Shown here piece after piece: positions 53,061-63,906 of a stretch of 64,000 nucleotides of DNA. Origin of the DNA: Ascarosepion bandense (taxonomy: Eukaryota; Mollusca; Cephalopoda; Sepiida; Sepiidae). The stretch lies in the NCBI GenBank assembly GCA_037127315.1, contig JBBBDQ010001617.1, forward strand, positions 608,001 to 672,000. The letters are read 5' to 3'. A program made the translations under genes and the position numbers. Under the pieces are notes generated by a model. The model searched no databases, was not told the DNA's origin, and saw nothing but the letters and a program-made list of their open reading frames with translations. Within the stretch, counting starts at the first letter, position 1, and every line of letters begins with the position of its first letter.

Positions 53061-53066
<6 letters not shown>
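52161..53066 (+). mobile_element. Jockey/CR1-like LINE, intact 3' coding end
   Basis: A 239-codon open stretch to the stop at 52880: DWSKKWLVNFNASKTKLLSI, LRLLGLTLSADLKWNDYIES, SILHIYKSTIRPCIEYCCHI, SHRRDVASLCLFYKYFHGFC, RLWNSLPNDCFPDGYNLQEF, NRHLLTH. These are the RT thumb and C-terminal region, without the catalytic part. The 3' UTR ends GGCAGTGGAATGCCTTGCTT then GGGGTGAGGTGATTA before (TA)n. It is the best-preserved 3' end of this family. The upstream (CT)n(TA)n run at 52065-52162 is simple sequence fused in frame and not part of the protein. Confidence 0.88.

Positions 53067-53102
<36 letters not shown>
53066..53102. repeat. (TA)n microsatellite
   Basis: Joins the LINE 3' end to SINE-H copy 4. 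A further run is at 53241-53305. Confidence 0.95.
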
Positions 53103-53106
<4 letters not shown>

Positions 53107-53237
53107 ATCTACATAAAAGCCTGTTTCGCTTTATCACAGCTAATAAATGTGGCTAGACATCCGATTGCATCCAGCCGGGATCAAAACTCTACCGATTTGG
53201 CATCATTCAGTGATTTTACCCTTAACCTATCGGCGTA
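53103..53237 (-). repeat. SINE-H, copy 4, ribozyme decayed
   Basis: On the minus strand the head is diverged, the B-box-like GAGTTTTGATCCCGG is kept, then TTTATTA stands in place of CTGATGA, followed by GCTGTGATAAAGC and GAAACAGG. It ends GATGACTTTA at (TA)n. The catalytic strand has three changes. Confidence 0.65.
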
Positions 53238-53239
53238 CG

Positions 53240-53305
<66 letters not shown>

Positions 53306-53306
<1 letters not shown>

Positions 53307-53974
53307 GTGTGTGTGAAATCTTCATAGGAGAGAGTTTAACTCTACTTCTCCTAAGTATTTACCTGGAAACTTTGCTTAAACTAACCAGAAAAGGAAATAG
53401 AATAATAAAACCTTCGCCCTCGGAGTCATTGCAAATATCAGTCTGACAGCTTTCTTACAAAGTTCAGTAAAATATCAAGCCAAGAGATACATGGCAAATC
53501 TGTAACGACCGGCGGACACAGAATTTGAATTTCTTAACTCTATTGTATTTACCTCAAAACAACATTAACCTGGTCTGCTAATTATACGACTCAATGTAAC
53601 CGGCTGATAAAACTTCCGTTGACAACTTTATGATGAACTGTTAAAATTCTGGAATATATGTCGAAACGTTCTTCCGTCCTGTGATTAAATAGCTTCACTG
53701 TTTATTTCAAGACTGCTGGTGGTAAACAGATAAAAAGGCCACTTAGTAACCGTTGACGAATTCAGGAAGTCAATGCTACTCTTGCAATCGCATTCACCGA
53801 TAAAGACCCAGCGGCTAAATAGCACAAGTAGCAATACTTAATAATTAGAAAGAATTTTAGTCCAAGACTGACCGCTGAGTGTAAGGATACAATTCTTTCA
53901 AAGAAAAGATCATATTCAAGTCAAATGAAAATCGTGTGAAAAACAGCAGTTAACGTTTTCTTGTTGCAATTGCT
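53306..53974. other. No gene seen
   Basis: Contains GTCGAAACGTTC near 53659 and an AT-rich spacer. No repeat of it is identified except the following LTR-like segment. Confidence 0.4.
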
Positions 53975-54112
53975 ACTGATATTGTGCCGAGCAAGCGAAG
54001 AACCGGATGTTTGCCCTCAGAAATCCAGAACGCAAATGACTAAAACTGGTCTATGCGCATCTGGGCTCCACGCAGAAGTTCCGGAGGTTAACCAAAAATA
54101 AATAAATATCAA
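53975..54112 (-). mobile_element. Possible LTR-family fragment (D), minus strand
   Basis: Reverse complement of the GC-richer block at 48465-48600 and 60890-61010 (AACCGGATGTTTGCCCTCAG, AACGCAAATGACTAAAACTG). Confidence 0.5.
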
Positions 54113-54368
54113 ATTATTTTAATTTTTTACGGACCTGCAGTGGAACTTTGGATCCTGATTGGTCATCAAATCGCAAAAAAAAAAAAAAAAAAAAAATAGC
54201 CAGAGAAACAGTTTTTCCATAGCTAAAGAAAAATTGTTTTTGAGCCACTCCACGTGACTGGATTAAATATTTAAGGATGGTCTCTAACCGGCCAGGGTGA
54301 GTTCAGAGGAAGCAGGTTGCTGACACACATCTATGATGTAACTCTCAACTTCAAGTGATCCGGACATT

Positions 54369-54416
<48 letters not shown>

Positions 54417-55050
54417 CTTCTCTATCTCAACAATTACTGCCACAAACAACTTTATCACTGAACACGAACTCTACTCATAACTTCTTACTAAGGTTTATAA
54501 ATGAACATTAATTTCTACAACTCTTGTTATACCTTCTTTTAATAAAATTCTATTTTACATTCAAAGTGGAATTTTTGGGAACATAACGAGAAAAGAGGGC
54601 TTAGGAAATTCAACAGTCACATGATATATTGAAGTCAAAAGAGAAAGAGGAAAGCAGGAAATAATCTTTCTAACGAGCTTATGTAAATGGTTGAGAGATC
54701 ACGGACTAAGAGAAATAGCGAAAAGATTAACATTACTAAGATCTACAAAGGTCAGAACAAGGACAATAAAGCAATGAATATTTATTATTATTACTTTAGA
54801 AGAAGTTTCATGGAAGAAGTACTTGAACAAATGTCATAGTTTTGCTATTTTCAATGTAAGGGTGTTTACGTTTCAACTTTCTAAAGAAGGAACTTCACCT
54901 TCTGTTTAAAACTGACCTTCTGTTCCTTTCTGTAACGAGTATCAATGCTTCAATCTAATTGCAGGAGCTCGTAATCCCGGGTTACTCACCCATTATAACA
55001 AAATATGACCACCTAAATAGCTACGTTCACGGGCTCGGTGGCTCCATCTG
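54113..55050. other. No gene seen; (CT)n
   Basis: A-run at 54175-54195 and a (CT)n run at 54373-54413. Remaining sequence is unique-looking. Confidence 0.5.
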
Positions 55051-55285
55051 TTATGGTGAAACACACCTATTCTATAGTGAATAGACTCTCCCACCTAATT
55101 TAAGTAGGACTAGTACGAGGAACGAAGTTCAGTCGATGTTGGACGATAGTAGTCGACAGTTAGTCGAATACGAAAGTAGTCTGCGTAATACATATTATAT
55201 CAAGTTCCTAACGTTTTGTACGTCAAACCTATTAGGACCGATTTTAGCACAAATACTAGCCTCCACTCCGAAAATAACTCCTTAA
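55051..55285 (+). mobile_element. Possible solo LTR, internally deleted (D)
   Basis: Starts TGTTATGGTGAAACACACC and runs through AGTCGACAGTTAGTCGAATA to CTCCACTCCGAAAATAACTC, i.e. it holds both the start and the end of the 1-kb element at 60187-61247. Confidence 0.45.
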
Positions 55286-55689
55286 CACCATCAAAGACAG
55301 GTTATTTTCTTTTGATAAACTAAACTTCCTAATTAAATGTAAATGTTTTGCAAATACATTTTTGGTTAAAGTGATAGCTTTTTTATATTTTTTATAACTC
55401 GTTTTTCTATCTGGTGTTAAGATTTTGACCAGGAGTGCATATGATATAATTAATGTGAGCACATATTTTATCAGTATTGTAATTATAAAAATATTTATAT
55501 TAAATTCATAAATAAATAAATCGTATTTTTAGGAGGGGTCACGCTCCTAATAGCCGTTACATATGACGTCACTCTACGTCATTTCTAACGTTCAATTACA
55601 CAAAAAAATACCGGTTGCAAACAAAGAAATTCTAACTACTACACAGACACCACACCGGTTATTGACAATAACTGCGAAAATTGAAAGTC
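55286..55689. other. No gene seen; one CRE-like octamer
   Basis: TGACGTCA at 55564-55571 is a perfect cAMP-response-element palindrome, possibly by chance. Otherwise only short frames. Confidence 0.35.
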
Positions 55690-57196
55690 TTCTTCTTCTA
55701 TGTACCATGTCCTTTCAGGACGTAGGCAATCATGGCCTTCCACATCTTCCTATCCTTGGTGGCTCTTAGCACGCTTTTTTCTGTTATCACACCCAAACTC
55801 CGCTCTGTCATCCGCTTGCTCAAGCCCATCAAGTATGTTACACGCTGCTTTCTTTTGTCTCTCTTTTCCCTCTGAAAGTATCAGATTCTTCAAGCCCTCC
55901 TTCCTCATTACATGTCCCAGGAACTTTAGTTGTCTCTTCCTGATGCTCATTATTTTTCTTTTCGTTTCCTTCATTTCCAAAACCTCTTCATTGCTTACAT
56001 GCTCGATCCATAACACCAGCAGCATCATTCTGTAGAACCATATTTCAGTTGCTTCATGTTTTTCCATCATCGTTCATGAAACTGTCCAGCATTTATTGCC
56101 ATACTGAAGAATAGATATCCCATTGCAATCGAATACTCTCTTCTTTGTTTCTAGTGAAATTTTCCTGTAATGCACATCCGTCCTCCGTTAGAACACCTCC
56201 CAGTTATTGAAATTTTTCTACCTGTTTGATTTTAGTACACTTTTGCAGTTGGCATTTTGGGCTGCTCTTTTTGCTGATGACAATGCGTTTGGTTTTCTTG
56301 CAGTTTATTTATAGTTTATACACTTTCTTCAGCTACCCTTTGTATGAGGTCTTGTAGTTTCCTTTCCGTGTCTGCTATCAGCACTATATCATCTGCGTAT
56401 CTTATATTGTTCAGACTGTGGCCACCAATGAGGAATTCTTGCATAACTTCTAGGGTCCTCAGAATTGTCTCGCTCTGTAGGTTAAATAGATCCGGTGAAA
56501 AGGCACATCTTTGTCGTACGCCCCTTTTTATCTATGTACTAGCAGTATAGCCCGGCGTTGCTCGGGTGTAATGAAAGATTTAAAACTAATCCATGGTCCT
56601 GGAGCTCAGACTCTTTGGACGTTGACATGAAAAACTAAAAAGCAATAGTTGTTTCCAGTTACAGCGAAACCGTAGACTGAAAGAAAAATGAATGGATGTA
56701 AATTTTGATTTCCTGGTATCGATATCAAATAAGTTTTTTTCGTCGTAAACTGAATTTTGAAAGCTAAATAAGTCCTCTGAGTAAACGGTATCATGGCTGA
56801 GACTAAGAACTACAATTATACCTACTTAGAGCCAAACCTGAAGCAAAAAGTAAAATAAAAGGGCTGAAAAAAAAATACAGACATACAGGCAGATAAACAG
56901 ACACACACAAAAACATCTTGCCTTATATATATATATATTATCGATTTTCTGCACTATTGTAAGAACTGCAACCTTGAAACTTTTGAATATCGTTTCTTAT
57001 GTCTTGTCTATGAGTGTATCAAATTGGATTAAAATCGGGCCACTCCTTCTATAACCTGATTTTTTTGATTATTGATTTTCAATATTTATTTAGGTTGCCT
57101 CGACACAAAACCAAGCTAAGAACACTCGCAGACGCTTATAGTACAACTGTGTAAATTTTCAAGAAAATCGGTTCAGCCGTTTCGGAGTCTATAGGT

Positions 57197-57241
<45 letters not shown>

Positions 57242-58260
57242 CATTTATAAATAAGTTTAGATTTAGATATAAAAATTGGTTGCCAATGATTTTATTATAG
57301 GGTTACATTAAGTATTGGAAATAAAGGTATGTCATATATCATTAAAATAATGAGGCTATTGCTCAGTCAGTCAGTTAAGTGCCATACATGATACACACTT
57401 GTAACGGACACACACACAGACACACACACAGACAAAGTTCCATTTATAAATAAGTTTAGATTTAGATTAGATAGATTCTGCTGAATTCATTTCTTGTCCG
57501 TATGTAGTCGGTTTTCTGCCAGTAGATGTTCTTGATTATTCTAATATCTTTCCCAAACATGTCAAGGTTTCTGAGCATTTCTATCAATTCTTTGTGGCGT
57601 ACTTTGTCGAACGCCTTTGCATTGTTTATAAAACATAGGTTCACGTCCTTTTGCATTTGTATTGACCTCTCTGCTCGCAGTCTAAGCATAAATATCGCGT
57701 TCCTTGTTTCAGTGTCCTTGACAATACCGCACTGTTCTTTTTCTATCTCTTCGTGATCTTCGTGATCTTTTCAATAGAATTCGGATGATGAGTTTTGTTA
57801 TGAGGTTCATGAAGCTGATTGTTCGGTGGAGTTCGCTTTCGTTTGCATCTGGCTTCTTAGGTAGTTCTTCTAAAATTGATCTGCTTTGGTCTTTTGGTTT
57901 TACATCACTGTTAAAGATTTCATTTATTATTTCTGTAATTTTCTCTATGACGAAATCATCTAAGGCTGTCAGCATCTCTGTTACAATGACGTCTGGTCCA
58001 GCTGCTTTGTTTCTATTCAGTTTGGTCATTGCAGCTTCCACTTCAGATTTTAATGTTTCCGGTCCGTTCCCATCTTTGTGTATTCTCGGTTCGATTCTCT
58101 CTTGTCATGGAAGAGATCTTTTATACATTCTTCTCATCGCTGGAGTATTTCGTTTTTTTTCTCTAATATGATCGTTTCATCTTTGTATTTTATACATCCT
58201 GTTGAGGAGCAGGTTCTTTGTCCTGTTATTTCCCTTATTTCTTTATGCATGTCTCCTTAA
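55690..58260 (-). mobile_element. Endonuclease/RT LINE split by a family A insertion
   Basis: On the minus strand, 58260-57476 encodes RT N-terminal and palm segments (MEAAMTKLNRNKAAGPDVIV; CFINNAKAFDKVRHKELIEM; NLDMFGKDIRII), then the family A copy and small fragments (57470-56538) intervene. 56522-55690 continues with KRGVRQRCAFSPDLFNLQSE, a YADD-type segment (about 56400), LWIEHVSNEEVLEMKETKRK and IRKRQLKFLGHVMRKEG. It belongs to the endonuclease-RT family often mis-annotated as craniofacial development protein 2-like. Several stops and shifts; inactive. Confidence 0.8.
56538..57265 (+). repeat. Family A (long subtype) inside the LINE
   Basis: ACTAGCAGTATAGCCCGGCG to TTTATAAATAAGTTTAG, with both CA runs. 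It separates two parts of one LINE reading frame, so it inserted after the LINE. Next to it are a 40-bp SINE-T end (57362-57402) and another family A end (57404-57470). Confidence 0.8.
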
Positions 58261-58696
58261 TTAGTCTTTCTCAATTTCTCTAATTCGGCACATTTGTTGT
58301 CAAAAAATAACAAAATATGAACTTTTGTCAGTTTATTCACAACTTCGAGCTCAATACTAACACATTATCCGACAACTGTAAACTTGTCGGTTTCTTTTAA
58401 TCAAACTTGTTTGGATACATACATACATGCATACATACATACACACATACGTATTCTTCATTTGTAAACGAGGTTTCTACCATGTGGTGTCTTCAGGCGA
58501 TTTGCAATAACTGATTTTACTGTTTACCGTTTTTTTTAAATTTAAGAACGCTCACGTAATTTTTTGAATGCTCACGTAACGGGGAATTTTAAACGCGCAA
58601 TTTTTAATATTATAAGAAATTATAACGTTTTTATCCGTGGTTGTATGAACCTAAGAGGTATTTTTTGGTATGGTTAAACTTAGTCATAATTTCTGT

Positions 58697-58732
<36 letters not shown>

Positions 58733-58859
58733 TCTAAGCATATGCTGTTAAATATAAGAGACAATGAATGTCTATTATGTTTAATCATGAGCCGTTCTAA
58801 ACGCCGTATTTTTGCTTTAATTTCAGTTGAAAATAAATACAAAAATTCTCCAACATTTG
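58261..58859. other. No gene seen
   Basis: ATAC-type repeat at 58416-58446, CT and TA runs at 58696-58732. Sequence similar to 1650-1700 begins near 58780. Confidence 0.4.
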
Positions 58860-58912
58860 GATAATTATTTATTGATTTTCTTCTAAGCTTTCGGCTCACA
58901 TGAGCCATCTTC
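58860..58912 (-). ncRNA. Hammerhead-like hairpin, variant
   Basis: The minus strand reads CTGAAGA, an extra T, the perfect stem GGCTC/GAGCC with loop ATGT, then GAAA and GCTTAG. The extra base beside the core also appears in the 1677 and 25030 copies. No clear stem III and cleavage triplet. Probably a derived, inactive hammerhead. Confidence 0.35.
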
Positions 58913-59142
58913 AGAGAGGTTTTTTAGACTGAAAAATTATAACATCCACCATGACCGACGATTTTATTTTGTGTTGACAAAAAACTCCGCTTGGCAACGG
59001 CAATAGTTACCAGAAATAATAAACGCAGTTCTTAAATTTGCGATGCGGTTTTATGACGTCACACCGCGGGATAGCGCGAAATGACAACAAAACCATGTAG
59101 TCAAATGCAATGTAATATGTTATTTCCTGATTTAAAGTTGAT
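58913..59142. other. GC-richer island with CRE-like site
   Basis: TGACGTCA at 59054-59061 lies in a short CG-richer segment (CACCGCGGGATAGCGCG). No transcript can be linked to it. It may be a fragment of a promoter or of a terminal repeat. Confidence 0.3.
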
Positions 59143-59144
59143 TG

Positions 59145-59175
<31 letters not shown>

Positions 59176-59432
59176 GAGAGAGAGAGAGGGGGCGAAGGGA
59201 TGGGGTGGAGAGAGGGAGAGAAATAGAAAGAGAGAAGGAAAGAGAAAGGGAGGGGAGAGAGAGGGGGAGAGAAATACATATGTATAATGAGAGAGAGAGA
59301 GAGAGAGAGAGAGCAGACATAGAAAAAGTGTTTTGTGTTATGATGGTTATGGTCTGATAATCGTTTAAGGCATGAACTGAGCAGCCACTATACAGCGGTG
59401 ATTTCTAGCAAAGCCCTGTTTATATCTATATC

Positions 59433-59494
<62 letters not shown>

Positions 59495-59530
59495 GCGAGG
59501 GTGAGAGAGAGAGAGAACAGGAGAGAGAGA
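59143..59530. repeat. (CT)n/(TA)n/(GA)n simple-sequence cluster
   Basis: CT at 59143-59160, TA at 59160-59174, GA-rich to 59313, and a pure GA run at 59438-59489. Frames here are Arg/Glu or Leu/Ser repeats. Confidence 0.9.
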
Positions 59531-60000
59531 CAGACAGGCAGAGAATAATTTTGTGTGCGTCGATATTGAGATGAATATAAACTATAGACTATGTGTTCAG
59601 TTGACCAATAAATCGATAACATGATCAGCAAAATTTCTTCAACTTCACACGAGCGATATCCATATGTCTCGGTGTTTGAATTGAAGCGAGAAATACATCT
59701 GATTGTGCCACCAGCCTCTCTTGTCACGCAATAAAACAAAATGTCTCGCTGATTGGCAACTTGGTTTCTGTTTTTATCAACAGCCTGCATTTTATTTTGA
59801 TGATTAATTTTGATTATTGTTGCCAAAAGGAGACTCGATAGAAAACCATTAGGTTGAAAGAAACTCTTTGGGGCAAAACGGAAATTGAATCAACTCAATG
59901 AGGTGAAATGTAACCGAGACCTCATGCACACACAAATAAACAAGCATCTTCCTACACGCGCGTATATGCAGACACGTATACGCAAGCAAGCAAGCACGCG

Positions 60001-60002
<2 letters not shown>
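59531..60002. other. No gene seen
   Basis: Short frames only; no repeat identified. Confidence 0.45.

Positions 60003-60071
<69 letters not shown>
60003..60071. repeat. (CA)n microsatellite
   Basis: The longest pure CA run in the window, about 69 bp. Confidence 0.95.
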
Positions 60072-60073
<2 letters not shown>

Positions 60074-60186
60074 ATATTTGCTAATTTCTGGATATATAAA
60101 TATATAAATATATAAGCGAAGGAAGCCAGTAGAATAAAAAAAAAAAGGAGTGGTTGCTCGGTCAATAAAATATTTCTTTATAAGTC

Positions 60187-61247
60187 TTATGGTGAAACAC
60201 ACCTATTCCTCAGATAATGGACTCTCCCTCCTATATTAATAAGAGTTTATAGCGGGTTATCCATTCTTTTCCAGTTTATAGTGGAGAGCCCATTCTAGTG
60301 AAGGGTAGTTGTATATTGCTGCAGGTTAACGGAATTTGGCCTTGTTGTAGATAGCCCACTTTTAGTCATAAAATGATTACAAATCAAGAAAAGCAAATTG
60401 ATTTGAAAAATAACATTTTACATATACACATATCAATTAAGTTTTTTACAATTAAAGTAATACTTGAAGTATAGGTCCAACGGACTTTAAAATGTTCATG
60501 GCAATAAAATGCTGAAAAGAGAATTAATGCTTAGGAAAGTGGGAGCGTTGTAAGAAATGTCTGATGTATTCGCTCCTTAGGTCAATAAGTAGTTTTGAGA
60601 CAGCGACAGATAAGAGGAGAGGGAAGGGAGGCAAGGATAGTAAGCCGCTTGACTTTGGTCAACTGGATACTATTTACACTCCTCTCTCTCGAGTTTGTCC
60701 GTGTTTGTCGACCTGCGCCGGTCTGTCTGGCGATGCTTTCTGTATCGGCTTTTTTATTTCGACTTTTTGGATCGCAGGCGATCATTTGGGAATTCATATC
60801 CGTATTTGATTCTGGGCTTCCCATTGGCCGATAAATAAAATTCGCGTAGGCTCGCGAACTGGAAATTTAATATCTACTTAATTTTTATTTTTCAACCGGA
60901 ACATCTGCGCGAGGCCAGCTGCGCACCGTCGAGTTTTGGTCATTTGCTTTTTGGTTGTGAGGGTGCAAACATCCGGTGCCTCGCTTTTGCTCTTTCGGTA
61001 TTACCACAAGTTAACAGGAAGTTCTTGAGAAGTTCTTGGGAAGTTTATAGGAGTTCTTTAGAGTTCTATTGGAGTTCAATAGAACTAATAAGCAGTTGAT
61101 ATTAGTCGGAAGTTAGCCGAATACTAAGGAGTCAGCTTTCAGATTACCAAGTTCCTATCATTTAGAGTGCGTTAAGTCGATTAGCAAGCGACATAGTACG
61201 ATTATAACCTTCAGTGCGAAAACTACTCCACAACATTAAGGAAACGG
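60187..61247 (+). mobile_element. Possible solo LTR or long terminal-repeat element (D), about 1 kb
   Basis: Opens CTTATGGTGAAACACACC, contains the GC-richer block TTTTCAACCGGAACATCTGC to GCAAACATCCGGTG (60890-60980), and ends with AAACTACTCCACAACATTAAG. Start and end recur joined at 55051-55285, and the middle recurs alone twice. A segment at 60830-60860 (CGCGTAGGCTCGCGAA) is CG-rich. An 81-codon frame at 60564 has no domain. No RT or gag is nearby, so a solo LTR is the best guess. Confidence 0.4.
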
Positions 61248-61388
61248 CTATATACTAAAAAAAAAAAAAAAAAAAAATACACCTTCGAGAATTTTAAGCT
61301 TTTCTTTATTATTTTCATGGCAGTATATGCATGAGTTATTAATAAACATTTCCCAAAATCTTGAATGCCCATCCTTCATCCTCGGTAT

Positions 61389-61390
<2 letters not shown>

Positions 61391-61477
<87 letters not shown>

Positions 61478-61538
61478 AGTGAATATGTTACGAAGAAAAA
61501 TTTACAACGTCCACAACATTAATTTAAAACAGGGCTCG

Positions 61539-61584
<46 letters not shown>
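61391..61584. repeat. Long (TA)n blocks flanking a family E tail
   Basis: TA runs at 61391-61475 and 61539-61584. Between them, 61476-61545 matches the minus-strand family E tail (CCACAACATTAATTTAAAAC, GGGCTCGATAT). Confidence 0.85.
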
Positions 61585-61587
<3 letters not shown>

Positions 61588-61873
61588 GCACTGCTACAAG
61601 GTTGAAATCCCTTGAATAGGCATCCCTCATTAATCCATTGTGTTCTGTCCGAAGAGAGAAACAGAATTGAGAGATAAAATGTAGTTTGACCGCCCGAAGG
61701 CAGATATTTAACTTAGTACTTACTTGCAGTCATACGCTGGCAGGATGTGACATAAGGTTAGTTCAATGTGGGGAGCACGAGTGCGTGCACACGGTCCAGG
61801 TGCCAAAATAGCCTAGCCTCAAAAGCCGTCGATTTCAATGGCAATGGTATTGCTACCTATTTCACGTTTTTAG

Positions 61874-61925
<52 letters not shown>

Positions 61926-61988
61926 CACACACAAAATTCAGCGATAAAATGTAGTTATTCCGCCTGGGGGCAGATTTACACTTTGGTC
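61585..61988. repeat. Spacer with (GA)n
   Basis: GA run at 61877-61921. A block CAGA(T/A)TTTA-type after GATAAAATGTAGTT occurs twice (61673 and 61943). No gene. Confidence 0.6.
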
Positions 61989-62360
61989 CCAAATGGCCAG
62001 GGAATGAAGGGGAAAAAAACGAGCAACACTGGCTGCAGGGGTGAATGAATGACGAATTCTTCATTATCACGAAAGAGCTAATATTGCCATTAAAAATGAG
62101 GAGAACAGATACTACACTTTCTTCCTAGTCAAATGATCAGGGAGTGAAGAAAAGCCTAATACACGAAACATTGGTCAATGAATGCCGAATGCTTCCTTAT
62201 AATGAAACGGCTAATGTTACCTTTAGAGATGAGAAGAGCAGATACTACACTTTTTTCCCAACCAGATGGCCAGGAAGTGAATAAAAGCGTAACTTGAGTA
62301 ACACTGGCTGTTCCGTTAATGAATGCCTAATTTTTTCCCCTCGTAAGAAAACGGTTCATA
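61989..62360 (+). repeat. Degenerate tandem repeat, period about 135-140 bp
   Basis: Units start near 61991, 62131 and 62264 with (A/G)ATG(G/A)(C/T)CAGG(G/A)A(A/G)TGAA and share ACACTGGCTG-, TGAATGCC- and AGATACTACACTTT-type blocks. Three units, strongly diverged. Confidence 0.6.
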
Positions 62361-62875
62361 CTACCACTAACATTGCCATGACTACAAGTATAGCTGTGTG
62401 ATAAAATTATATTTATCACAAGAGTACGTATCCGAATGGTCAGAACTTTAGCGTTCCAACCATCAGTCGAATCTCTCCAGGGTCAATTTGACAATATCAT
62501 CCAGAATTCACTGATCCTAGCATGCAGCACCGTCGAGATTTGGCTGAAAACCTTAACACTGGTGGATCCAAATCTTCCGAGTCCGTTGATGGTTGTGTTA
62601 GCACGAAGTCACAGGTCTTTGTGGCCATAGGTGAGCACTTATATATATATATTTTCTTAAAAAATTTCTGAGGTTTTTAAATCCGTACACCTTAGAAAAT
62701 AAATTTTAGAATCATACAAACCCAGATGAAAGTGTTTACAATTATTGACAAACTTCTCCCTTATTTTAAAATTTCTGTTGTGCTTTTGAAAGAAGAGTTG
62801 GAGAATCATTTGATATAAAACGCCTGAAGATACCGAAAGGTTGAAACCTAGATTGCATAATCGACTAACTTCCGA

Positions 62876-62880
<5 letters not shown>
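62361..62880. other. No gene seen; hammerhead-like remnant at 62824
   Basis: At 62824-62847: CTGAAGA, short stem ACC/GGT with loop GAAA, then GAAAC. Stem III and the cleavage triplet do not pair. The sequence ends in (TA)n at 62879-62934. Confidence 0.4.
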
Positions 62881-62937
<57 letters not shown>

Positions 62938-62982
62938 GTGTGTGTGTGCGTGTGTGTGCGCGCGCTAGATTCTGTATATATA

Positions 62983-63040
62983 ACTAGCAGTTTAGCCCTG
63001 TTTCACTCGGGTAGTTTAAGGAATAAGAATAAAGAACATA
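62983..63040 (+). repeat. Family A head fragment
   Basis: ACTAGCAGTTTAGCCCTG with CACTCGGG; diverged and cut short after about 30 bp. Confidence 0.45.
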
Positions 63041-63162
63041 TGATGAATTTACATAGCAAATACTTCACAACGTCTACCCTCGTCACATTTACAGATATAG
63101 CTAAAAATGTAAAATGTTTCTATTGGATTAGGGTGGGAAGGGGAGGGGCAATATATATATAT

Positions 63163-63245
63163 ATATTATTTAAATCATATCACCCCGAGCAAGGCGGTAA
63201 CACCACTGAAGCACAGGGGGCTACGTAGGAGTGAAAAGATTGGAA
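63163..63245 (-). mobile_element. Jockey-like LINE, extreme 3' end
   Basis: ATCATATCACCCCGAGCAAG and CGGTAACACCACTGA on the + strand are the antisense 3' UTR end of the second LINE subfamily, as at 23255 and 40935. Confidence 0.7.
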
Positions 63246-63812
63246 AAGAGAAAGCCAGAAACCACATCCTAAACAAGGAACAAGGGATGAGCCTCTTCAC
63301 CTGTTCAATAGACGTGGGTGGAGTGTGAACCGGGCGATAGTTTAGTCTATCTACTCCGATTGAAAAAAAAAAAAGAAAAGAGTGAAAGATTGGAAAAGAG
63401 AAAGCCGGAAACCACATCCTAAACAAGGAACAATAAACACTGAAAAATAAAAAAACAAAATGGCTTAATTTTTACCATATTCAAGAATACTACCAGCAAG
63501 TTTAAAATTTTTATACTTTTGGTAACAGTTTTGGTCAAGGGCGTTAATAGGGTGGCCAATGGCCGACCAATAAGGAAAGGAAAGAAGGAAAAAAACAATG
63601 AGGCTGACTGACTGTGTCTGGTGGGGGGAAATAAGGGTAAAAAGACAGCAGTCTAGTCAAAGAGATTTCTGCTAGGAAAAAAATCCTTTAAATTGGACAT
63701 GAATGTTAGAAATGATACAAAAACGCGCAAAATAAAAGAGGATAAAAATAAATAAAAATAAAAAACAAAATGGCTTAATTTTTACCATATTCAAGAAAAC
63801 AGACGCACGTCC

Positions 63813-63817
<5 letters not shown>
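63230..63817. repeat. Two local duplications
   Basis: GATTGGAAAAGAGAAAGCC with ACCACATCCTAAACAAGGAA recurs 149 bp apart (63238 and 63390). AAAACAAAATGGCTTAATTT with TTACCATATTCAAGAA recurs about 310 bp apart (63452 and 63762). Non-coding. Confidence 0.75.
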
Positions 63818-63847
<30 letters not shown>

Positions 63848-63852
<5 letters not shown>

Positions 63853-63906
63853 GGGGTGATCGATTCTGTATTATAATCAAGACATAAACTGATCTCTGAC
63901 TTTGTA
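63848..63906. repeat. Short palindromic element
   Basis: AAAGTGGGGTGATCGATT faces AAACTGATCTCTGACTTT; fourth member of the family at 9421, 12008 and 32804. Preceded by (TA)n at 63818-63847. Confidence 0.6.

Noticed and set aside
60002..60202. Cys-Val and His-Thr repeat frames
   Set aside because: Translated (CA)n/(GT)n microsatellites, as also at 27739 and 47401.
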